Of a stretch of 64,000 nucleotides of DNA, positions 54,952-64,000 are shown in pieces. Within the stretch, counting starts at the first letter, position 1. The number at the start of each line of letters is the position of its first letter. Location: the NCBI GenBank assembly GCA_050084985.1, contig JBITNC010000002.1, forward strand, positions 20,522,001-20,586,000, written 5' to 3'. This DNA is from Nageia nagi. Taxonomy: Eukaryota > Pinophyta. A model generated the notes under the pieces. It had not been told where the DNA came from, ran no database searches, and saw only the letters and a list, made by a program, of their open reading frames with translations. The position numbers and the translations under genes are program-made.

Positions 54952-57640
54952 CTATACAACTAAAAAATTGATATTATCAAGGTAAATGAGATCATGGTAT
55001 GCATTTGGGAAGACTTTGGTCTCTTTGTCAATTAATCTATCAATCCTCTTCTCAAATTCACAACTTATCTTGTATTTTGACTTCAATTCATCTTTATCAA
55101 CCCCAAATTTATCAAACTCTTTAAATTTTTTTTTCATTTTCTTCATTTCACTTTTGAGATTGTTTACCTCTAATTCCTTCTCTTGTACTAATTTTGTCAA
55201 GTTCTTTGTGTCATAATCTATAATGTATGCATTTGACTTGATTCCAAGTGGCCCAATATCATACTCCATAGTACTAACATTTATTTGCCTCTTATCCTTA
55301 GGTTTCTTAACATTGGTGGAAAGCTTGCTCACTCATAGGGTTTCTTTTCCAAATTCTACCATAATTGGTAATTTATGGGGAATGGGGGTGACTTATTCAC
55401 TTGTATCCTCTACTGTCTCTTCCTCTTTGCTTCCACTACTAATTTTCTTAAATATTTTAAGGTATGCATCAATATCTATATTTTTCAAGAGATTCTTAGA
55501 GCTAAGCTGATCAATGGTCATGTTGTCATTAATTGAGATAATTTGATTATCATGTTCCTCTTGTTTTCTTTTCTTCCTCCTCTTTTTGTTCTCTTCACCA
55601 TTGTCATTATCATCGTCATCATCTCCATTGCCATCATTGCCAACTATTTTGGATGAATGTTTAGATGAAGAATTATGTGAACTTGAACTTTTATGACGAG
55701 TAGGAGGGTTCTTAACCTCATACTAAGTGGTTGGGTGCTTTGCAGTTTGAGTAGATCCTTGGCAGCTTGTTGTAGAGGGATATTTGAAACTAATCCTTGA
55801 TGGGAGCCTTTGGGGGTGGAGGAAGAGTAAGTTGCAATCAAATCTAAACTTGAAAATCCTTCATGATAAATAGGTATATTTTCTTTAATTTCCTCTTATT
55901 CCCTAGAATCAATGATCTTTACATATTATTCTTCCCCTTCTGTATGAGTGTTTATTATTGGACAAAGGTCTTGGTATTCTTCAAAATGCACTTCAACTTG
56001 TTCATCTTCTTCTTCTCCTCCCACTTGTTCTTCCCCTTGCTCAATGATATGACTCCTTGACCTTGAGCTGTGGCTAGAGTTTGATTATTTATTATCATTA
56101 GAATCATCAAAGCTACTAGAAGAACTATTATTGGAAGAAGGATTTTTGGAAGGGACTATAGTATGACTATTCTCCATTTTCAAATTAAGATTTTGAGTGT
56201 ACAATTGATGAATTAATTATTTTCAAAACATCAACTCCTTGCATTGAGTTGAATTGGTTAAAATTGGGGTCTTTTGTAAAATCTTGCTCAATTATTTACT
56301 AAGTTGTAGGATGTGGCAGATGATTCTTGGAACTTATGTCTCTTTGTGTTCTTTATCTTTTCCCCCTTTCCTCTTGAGCCAATTATTCTGAGATCCTTTG
56401 AATCTCCACCTCTGAATGCAAATTCCTAAATTTCTCCAAATGGCCAAGGGAACAATGTTTGTAATTTGTATGAAACTTTTGACAAAATCTATCAACCACT
56501 CTGATTGGATCATAATTAATTTTCAACACGTGCCTCTTAAAATTGTACCCTTCAATTTTAGATTTAATGGTATCTACTTCTATCCAATTGTTACAATAAT
56601 ACCATGACAGGATGATAGGCATCTTGATTGATGCTTATTTCTTCTCCTTATCATTATTTTCATGAAAATAAAAGGCTTGTCGGACAAATTCTAGAAACAA
56701 CATTCTATCGCTGAGATATCATGGCAATTTGGGGGGTGCTATGTATACGTCGAATACTCTGATGTAAGAATTTTTAAATTCTTCTAAATAAAAATTAGTA
56801 AATCTCTTTAAAAAGTCATAGGCCTTAATGGAAATTATGATCACATGTTGTGGTCCTTTCATCTCCTTGATTATGGCATATTCCCATTCATCTATTCTCA
56901 TTTGAATATAACTCCACTCTTTAGCCTTATGGAACTTGGGATAGCCCATGTAAATGGTAGCCCTTTGATTAAATATAACTTTCTTAATACCATGGGCTCT
57001 TGACTGGTTCTTCCCTTTGAGCAACAAAAAGACCAAATATGACATATAAGAGAAAGATCTTATCTTTCTTACTTCTTTGAGCTGATTGATCAAACCACCA
57101 CTGATGACCTGGCTCTAGTGTATGCTCTCTCCTTTGTTGAATTTGTACAAAAATCCAAACAAATCTTTTTCAAAGCAGATATCAGTAGATTTTTTCAAAA
57201 TCCTACATAAAAAACTGATGGCTTTGTTTGAGGTATCAAGGAATAAGCATATTTGGGCTTTCATAATGACTTGATGAGCTAAACCATCATTTTCTAGTTT
57301 CAACAAAGATCAAATGAAACCACTAGGTCTATATTTACTATTGTATTTCTTGTACTTTTGGTTAACATCTTTCTGGATAAAAATGACCCTCTGTTCGACC
57401 AACCCATAACCTTCTCAATGCCTTCTTTTTTTAGATCTGCAATGACTTTGCCTTCTACATCCATAACCACTTGCTTTTTGAAATCTATGTGTTCTACCAA
57501 CTCTAAAACTAACTCTAGAAAATTTATAGAGAATGGTATAATTGCGATTGTAAAGAGCCCTGAAGAGTGGAGGGTATCTTCTTCTTTCACTTCTTTTGGG
57601 ATTCCTTTGGCCTCTCTCAACATAAACACTGGATCGATAT
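54952..57640 (-). pseudogene. Decayed large ORF resembling a gypsy additional ORF
   Basis: Fragments in order on the - strand are 57629-57300, 57306-57115, 57093-56719, 56622-56383, an acidic Ser/Asn-rich region, and 55332-54952. They read like one protein. A central block IRVFDVYIAPPKLP followed by a YLSDRMLFLEFVRQ-type piece parallels the IMMYGYFEKYFFLSNYVTP block at about 19820-19890 of the + strand gypsy element. The C-terminal part (VQEKELEVNNLKSEMKKMKKK) is a coiled coil. I infer that this is an additional ORF of a related, opposite-strand gypsy element. Confidence 0.4.
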
Positions 57641-57899
57641 GGTTCTACTTGGGATCTTTGATATTTTCTAACCTATCATAGTAATGGGCTCTTTATTTTA
57701 CTTTGCCATCTTTTTTCAATTCCATGAAACTACTCTTAGTAGTTGAGAGTAACTACCAGATTTCTTCTTCGATTTGCTCATCTTGAAAATGACAAATATC
57801 AAATTAGCCATCATCTCGAGATAAGGTCAAAAGAACATAATTTTATCAAAATTTCATTTTTTAAAATTATTATTTTTTCTTTAGTTACATCGAGTTAAG

Positions 57900-59060
57900 A
57901 ACCTAAGTGGTAGCAACTAGTAAAAATCTCCTAAGTCATTTTGAGTATAAGCTTAACATGATGAGATACAAAATGTATTGGTTGCTTTGAGTTGAAATAC
58001 AAAATAATGTGACAAATCTAATGCATGGTCGTTGTGAGGTGGATCCCAACTCAATGACACAAATACAATGAATGTTCACTGTGAGATGAGTTTCAACTTG
58101 ATGTGATGAAAAAGCTACTTGGCAATTGTTCATGCTTGGTTGCTTTCAAGTATGAAAACAACATGATAAGAAAATCAATCAATTTGTAGTTGTTGCAAAG
58201 TTAGATCTATCCTAATGTGACAAAGGAAGGCCTTGGTCACTTTGAAGTGGAATTCAACTTACTCTAACAAAACAAGGTTATGGTTGCTACGAGTACAGGG
58301 TCAATTTCATGTGATAATAGGAACCTTGGCTATTTTCAAATGACCTTGGTTGCTCTGGGTGGGATGTCAAACTGTTGTGATAAATGAAAGGCTATAGTCA
58401 TTGTGAGGTGTATCCCAACTCAATACAACCATGGATGACTTAATCGCTATGAGTGAATGTGTAAGATAATACGATAAAGGCAAAGAAGGTATGATATAAC
58501 TAAGTCTTACAAACCTTGATCTCTCTGGTTAGCTCAAAGCAGTTTGCAATGAATGGCAATGATAATAGAGTCTTAGTCGCTTCAACCTAATCTTCAATCT
58601 CTTACGACAAAAGTGATTGCTTTAGCTAACTATCCAACTTAGTTCGAGCACTCCTAACACCTTGGTCGCTCTGGCTAGAAAGGCTATGAGCTATGACAAA
58701 GGGATGAACAAAGCATTATGATGATAATGATGGGCATGTTTGACTATGTATAGGCAGAAATAGCATGAAGGGACACATGATGACCATTGAGGGAATATTA
58801 CCCTAGATCGAACAACGGAGAAATAATGAACGAATGATTTTAGGCTAGATAAGTAAATGTCAATATCGATGTGACCAATCGCTTTAGATTGATAATTAAA
58901 TGAATGTGAAAGAGCAAAACCCTTAGTTGCATCATGTTGAAGTTTTAATGGATGCGATTGAAGAACTATGTTAGTCACTTCGAGTTCAAGCTTAAGCCAA
59001 TGTGATCGAAGAAAATTGCCTAGTCACTTCTAGGTTGATATCTAAGTGGATGCAACAAAG
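57900..59060. repeat. Highly degenerate tandem array, unit of about 45-55 bp
   Basis: A loose pattern recurs about 15-20 times. It consists of GGTCGCTTTGAGT-like, GGATCCCAACTCAATG-like and TGTGACAAAG-like words (for example at 58028-58060, 58070-58115, 58233-58275, 58385-58430, 58970-59010 and 59015-59055). Spacing is irregular. No protein or RNA gene is seen within it. Confidence 0.55.
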
Positions 59061-60540
59061 AAAAAAAGATAGTAAAAAATCATCATTTTTAGCTCCAATT
59101 TCAAAAAGGAAGATCATTTTGGTTTCTAAATCATGATAAGAATCGACTTCCACCTTTCAATATCCTAAATGAGCACTTGGATTTGAAAGAAAGATTTCAA
59201 TGCTTATCATTCAACGGTTAAGTAGGATCGAGTTCCACTCATATTTAGGGTAGGCAATTATGATTAGGCTCAAAAGATGGTATTCGATGGTCTCATGGAA
59301 ACCATTTTCCATGTTAATGTCTAGAATATGCTCTTACCTTTGAGGTGAAAGATGTTATCCAACGGTCCAAATTCTTTTTGTGATAAAAGATGTGAATTTG
59401 ATGAACTTTATATTCTTTGATTTTTGATTATTTAATTTTTAGGTATTTTTGTTAATTAACACAAACAACACAAATAACAAAACTTTTTATAGATACCTAA
59501 ATCAAGGAAAAAGTTTGAAAAAAATTATTGATCAAAAATTGAATGGTAACAAGTAGTTTTTCCCATCCACCACCCATTCTCATTCAACTCCACTCACACC
59601 ACTGCCTAGGGGCCCATAGTAAAACCTAGATTTAAAATTCAATATTTTTAATAATTTTCCATAAGTTTTTTTTTTTTGGAGTTTTGTCCCTTGATACAGG
59701 GCACCATGAACTCTTAAGCTTTGAGTTGTGATTGAGGGTCATCCACACCATCAAAATCTACCCGAGGCATGATTTCAACCTCATCCGTACCTACTATCAA
59801 CTCGATAGGATTTTAGGTATGTTTCAACTTTTAGGGGTAGAGAGTTTTGAATCTTGGCCTCCCATATCCAAGAGCTTTGAACTACCCATCTCTCCAACTC
59901 CCTATTTGTCAATTCATAATTTTACATAAATTGTATAAAGATATAAATTAACTTTTAAAAAAATTAAATATTATATTTTTTAATTTATTATTTTATAAAT
60001 ATTATATCAAAAATTATAATTTTATTTTAATAATAAATTTATTTTTATTTTTAATTTAAATTTAGTAACTTTATTTTAATAAATTATAATTTTATTTTAA
60101 TTATTTTTATTTTTATTTTGTTTAGCATTTTAGTATGAACAATGAGAGGCAAGTAAACTATGCATGTTTCAGTGCCTCTAAACAAGTTCTTGCATTAATA
60201 TGCCAAGTCAACAATTGTAATCCAAGCAAGCATGAAGATATAATGTAATGTAACATGGTTTATTTAAGCCCTTTAAAACTCTTGAATGCATGTATTGGTG
60301 TGACATATGATGACATGTGCAATATTAAAAAAGTGTGTATCTCTGATACAATTTTGTTAACTTTGCATATTGCCTATGGTTCAATGATACATGCAATTTC
60401 TAGAATCAGTTTCAAATTATTAAAAATGGGTGTCATGGATTTTCAATATATCTCTATTTGCATACAGTCTATGCATAACATCATATTGAATCAATGAATT
60501 ACACAAGGAAATAATCAAATAAGGGTTTGCTTGATAGTTA
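59061..60540. other. AT-rich intergenic stretch
   Basis: It contains a T run at 59668-59680 and very AT-rich DNA at 59935-60125. An 80-codon frame at 60255-60497 has no family signature. Nothing is assigned. Confidence 0.35.
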
Positions 60541-60544
60541 AATT

Positions 60545-60754
60545 TTGGAGGTTGATCAATTGCCTAATGGTTGGCCTCTTGGACTAGAAGCTATCAACCT
60601 TAGAGTAAGAATAATGGAGAGCATAAGAGCAGCAAAGCCAAACTCATTCCATTTGGGAACACCCAATTTTTCCTTGCTATCTTCATCAAATCTTGATACA
60701 AAGGTTACCTTTGAAAAATATTTTTCTATTTTTGAGGATTTAGTTAGATGGTAG
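60545..60754 (+). pseudogene. Fragment of a plant-conserved protein with a GWPLGL motif
   Basis: The frame reads QLPNGWPLGLEAINLRVRIM, then SFHLGTPNFSLLSSSNLDTK, followed by a stop. It recalls a family of uncharacterised plant proteins with a (P)xGWPLGLxxxNxRxR start and an SSSNLDTES block. I recall the family by its motif but have no name for it. The expected continuation is missing. Confidence 0.4.
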
Positions 60755-61269
60755 ATTTCTTTTTTAAGGTTTAGAATTCATGCATAGTTATGTGGAAATT
60801 AGAGCGTTCTTGTGTGGTTGTGTTGCTTGTTGAATTTTATTTTGTAGGTCTTAATTGTGATTATTGTAATGCTCAATTTATGTGAGTATATCCAACCAAG
60901 ATTAGTGGACTTTGTTTGGATTGGTTGCAAGTGGTGGCCATGCGGGACTCTATGGAATGTAACAACAAATTAGATAATATGTGTTGGAGGATTTGGTATC
61001 TGGCACATAGAAAGAAATAGGTAGTGGGGTATGCACTTTAAACCAAAGTTCAAACTTGGTATTTGAATAAAAACTTAAGCAATGATAAACTTCATATAGT
61101 AAGTGCAAAGACCCATAAAGTTGGATCATAGTGCACATAAAAAAGGCATTTGAATTGTTCACGCATAGAATATCCTATGATTCACTATTCTTTTATGAAT
61201 CAATTAAAATAAACGTTGACTTGTTCTATTCTATTAATTAATTAAGTTGTACTAAAAAATAATTGTTAT

Positions 61270-61560
61270 AGATTGAATGGGATGATCTTCAAAGGTGTAT
61301 CGAACATGAACAAGGACATAACGATATCATAGAGGATATGCCCAAGGATTTATGTAAGGGACAAGAAACTAAATTTACTACATAGTTTGAAACTCCAAAG
61401 AGTTCTCTTCAGAGGTGTATCGAATGTAAGCAAGGACAAAAAGATGCCATAGAGGACATGCTTTTTCTTGAAACTTCTCCAACTTGCAACTCTAGTCGAA
61501 GGAGAATATGGGATAACACTTTTACATTGTACTCATCAAGTACACTTTTTCAAATATTAG
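61270..61560 (+). pseudogene. Duplicated coding-like segment
   Basis: A block CTTCA(A/G)AGGTGTATCGAA...GATxxCATAGAGGA(T/C)ATG occurs at 61288-61340 and again at 61408-61460 (distance about 120 bp). It reads LQRCIEHEQGHNDIIEDM and LQRCIECKQGQKDAIEDM. The second copy opens into a 62-codon frame with a Cys/Ser-rich part. It may belong to the gene fragment at 60545, but no splice sites confirm this. Confidence 0.35.
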
Positions 61561-62380
61561 TTCATTTTTGCTTTAATGGGTACTATAATTCTTTTTACCA
61601 TTATATGCATTGCCCATCTTCTAATTGGCCTAATTTAGGAAAATGACCATGAATTGCATTTTGTCAATGGTTCCAAAGACCTCATCTTATGGTCGACATG
61701 GATTTCACTTTGATCTGTTGATGCTGGCATTCAAAGTTGAGAAAGAGAGAGGGAAACCTCTTGTTATTTGAATTCATATGAGTTGTGGAGGCCACGTAGA
61801 TGTTGAAGTTGACAATGATGTTGGTGGTAGACCAAACACTACTGAGAATGTGACAGTAAAGATGGCATCGTAGCCCATGGAGGTCAAGGATAGGAACATC
61901 ATCTTTGGTATTTTTATGTTTTTGTATTTTTTTCTTTTTTGTCTATGGATCTTGAATTATGACTATGTGTTATTGTTGTAGGGGAATTGGTTGCATATAT
62001 TATCGACACCACTTTGATAATGGAGAATGAAGTATGCACTCTCTAATATGGTAGTGGCTTGGAGTTTCACCTCTTATCTAGCGAATGCAATCATAATGGG
62101 AGTCATCACTTGGTGAGGGATTAAATGACCTGGATCTTATTATGGTTGTAATAATTATCTTCATCACATTATTTATTTGTTACAAGTGTGTATAGCTAAT
62201 GTTTAGGTGTTCTCTTTCCTATTTTCTTCATTAATTTTAAATTTTTTTGCGAATTGAGGTTGACATGTTGTGAAAACTGGTACTTGTTTTTTTTGTTACA
62301 ACACAAAAGAGAGTTTGATTTTCAATATGGTGCTGAAAGTGTTATGTGTTACGTTTATTATTTTTATTATCGTATTGGGT
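61561..62380. other. Sequence without a clear gene
   Basis: A short readable block SCGGHVDVEVDNDVGGRP at about 61777-61830 may be a coding relic. Otherwise only chance ORFs are seen. Confidence 0.3.
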
Positions 62381-62382
62381 TT

Positions 62383-62600
62383 TACCAAGGGAGATACTAT
62401 GAAGCTCATGCAACCTACAAATACAGTTTCATGGAATGCAATGATTGTAAGCTATGCACAAAATGGATACATTGAAAGGGCCCATCAATTATTTAACAAG
62501 ATGCATGATGCAAAAGGTTTCATGGAATGCTATGATTGTAGGGTATGCATAAAATAGATACATGCTCGTACATTATTTAACAAGATGCACAATGGTGGAT
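62383..62600 (+). pseudogene. PPR-repeat fragment
   Basis: The frame reads NTVSWNAMIVSYAQNGYIER then AHQLFNKMHDAK. A second copy of the same unit follows about 93 bp later (62517-62600: TTTCATGGAATGCTATGATTG...TTTAACAAGATGCA), with a frameshift. VSWNAMIxxYAQNG with a 31-residue unit is the hallmark of PLS-type pentatricopeptide repeat proteins, which edit or process organelle RNA. Only two repeats remain, and no start or C-terminal domain is present. Confidence 0.6.
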
Positions 62601-63059
62601 GGTGTGACAATGACACAAATGATACATGGTGGATGGTGTGACAGTGACAAATTTGTTCACATAGATAGAATCAACTTTTCAATTTCAAAGGGTGGTTGAC
62701 CAAACATTCATTATTGTTGATCAAATTTTGCATTCTCCCTTGCCAAGTAGACGCCTACGATCTAATTATTAGTAACTAAAGCTTACTTATTATATGGCTA
62801 TAAACTTCAAAATAATTATTTGTGTTTAAAAAAATTTGTCAAAGTTTTATAGTGCTAATTATTTTTAAATTGAAAAAATAATAATGGTCAAGAAAGTTGA
62901 ATGTTAAAATAGAAATCATAAAACTTGTATACTATTAAGATAGTGAAGGTTCATCTTAATTAAATTGTTCTCAATCATCATTTTCAATTTGGAATGTGTA
63001 TGTTGATCCCTATTATACTACTATCTTATTCATTATCTCAATTTCCCATCAATCTGTGA
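62601..63059. other. Unassigned stretch with a short tandem repeat
   Basis: GGTGGATGGTGTGACA(A/G)TGACA is repeated at 62594-62614 and 62629-62651. The rest is AT-rich and unassigned. Confidence 0.4.
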
Positions 63060-63520
63060 ATGAAAAGCAATACTTCTTTTTATTGTTGTATCCATCTTCT
63101 CCCACAAAGAAGTCCAAAACTTGCCCAAAAAATCTAGTCATTATCATAAATTATAGAAGTAGGTACACCAAAATGAACCAAGACATGAGAAAAGAAAAGG
63201 TATGTTACATCTTACCCAAATATGATTTTGTTACAAGGAATATACATCATCTTGAATCTATCCACCACTACAAATAAGTAATCATGCCCTTTCTTTAAGA
63301 TAGGCAATCCTCTATAATATCCATGGAAATGTTCTTCCAAGGTTTGTTTCAAACTAAAAGTGACATATACGAACTCAACTTTCTATTGCTACGCTTACTA
63401 GTGTAATAGATCACACTACCACAAAAGTACTTTGAAACTTGGTCTCACATCTTAGGCCACTATACATATCCTTGCAAATTTGCAAGTGTCTTTCCCTAAC
63501 CAAAATGGCTAACCATTCGA
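63060..63520 (-). pseudogene. Gypsy (chromovirus-like) integrase fragment
   Basis: The - strand reads YSGLRCETKF-like and KPWKNISMDIIE blocks, then GLPILKKGHDYLFVVVDRFK (about 63310-63250), LVHFGVPTSIIYDND (about 63170-63120) and FWTSLWEKMDT-like sequence. These are the core blocks of Ty3/gypsy integrase, with first and second Asp visible. The frame is broken at several places. It lies opposite to the large gypsy element at the left of the window and is from another family. Confidence 0.6.
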
Positions 63521-63829
63521 GATATATGTGATTCTCTAATCAACTAAACACTTTCTCCTTCAAGAACACAAATTATTAAACTTGTAAAGAAATCCATCCT
63601 TAAGGTAATAATCAATCATCTCTTCACAAACATACTTTGATAATCGTTGCAACTTTTGATAGACATCCTTAAAGTATAAATCATGCCCATGAATAAATAA
63701 GATTCCTTATATGTTTAATGAATAAATGGATAAATGTGTACTACTATGCTCAAAGCTAAAACACTCTAACATCCCAAAGTTGGCATTGATTCTGAAGGAA
63801 TTAGACCTACTCTAATTCTCAAGGTCCAA
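63521..63829. other. Region upstream of the integrase fragment
   Basis: On the - strand it may carry the zinc-binding part and RNase H end of the same element, but I could not place motifs with certainty. No other gene is seen. Confidence 0.3.
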
Positions 63830-64000
63830 GACTAGGAAACTCAATCATTCAACATTCAACATTTAATAAGCTACTAACACCATTCACACAAGATGACACA
63901 AATATAATGTGGTTCCTCCCTCCTTGGGAGTACATCCACAACTAGTTCTCTATTCTCAATATATGCACCTCTTACTACAATTCTCTTCCTCTTCTACACA
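63830..64000 (-). repeat. Copia-type LTR edge (partial, cut by window end)
   Basis: ATGTGGTTCCTCC...GGGAGTACATCCACAACTAGTTCTCT and the following ATATGCACCTCTTACTACAATTC resemble the inner part of the copia LTRs (for example 52055-52140). The match is partial and runs off the window, so the element cannot be outlined. Confidence 0.45.

Noticed and set aside
57900-59060. Degenerate array considered as a coding repeat protein
   Set aside because: No frame stays open through the units on either strand.

Overview
The window looks like nuclear DNA of a seed plant with a large, repeat-rich genome. It is AT-rich, contains spliced plant genes with GT-AG introns, and most of its length is decayed LTR retrotransposons. 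It also holds an endogenous pararetrovirus (Caulimoviridae-like) copy, a LINE fragment and a PPR-type gene fragment. A gymnosperm is my best guess from the style of the repeats, but that is inference; no marker in the window proves it.

Layout. 1-24417: Ty3/gypsy (Tat-like) material on the + strand. It runs from the 3' additional-ORF remnant of one copy (1-1440), through a long LTR (about 1440-3856), a gag-protease-RNase H-RT-RNase H-integrase-additional ORF interior, to a second LTR truncated at 24417. An endogenous caulimovirid of about 8.4 kb (7326-15702) sits inside the reverse transcriptase of this element. It is slightly more than one circular unit (repeat offset 6739 bp), followed by an inverted partial copy. 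24418-26911: a 3'-truncated Ty1/copia element on the - strand. 26912-28906: a LINE fragment (ORF1 and endonuclease) on the - strand.

The low-copy part is about 29-43 kb. It holds a complete 12-exon LAMMER-type dual-specificity kinase gene (AFC family, - strand, 34651-31148). Diverging from it is a LEA-like gene on the + strand (35896-36920). Exon-like scraps and tandem repeats follow.

43511-52442 is a full-length Ty1/copia element (- strand) with two 498-bp LTRs, PBS, PPT and a perfect 5-bp target duplication. It splits an older - strand ORF. 52443-57640 holds further - strand ORF remains that resemble the additional ORF of Tat-like gypsy elements. 57900-59060 is a very degenerate tandem array with a unit of about 50 bp. 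59-63 kb contains pseudogene scraps (a plant-conserved GWPLGL-type fragment, PPR repeats). 63-64 kb ends in a - strand gypsy integrase and an LTR-like edge.

Only the kinase gene and probably the LEA-like gene look functional. The rest documents successive nested insertions: copia into an older ORF, virus into gypsy, copia against LINE and gypsy LTR. All positions come from reading the sequence by eye; family assignments rest on motif recognition, not on a database search.
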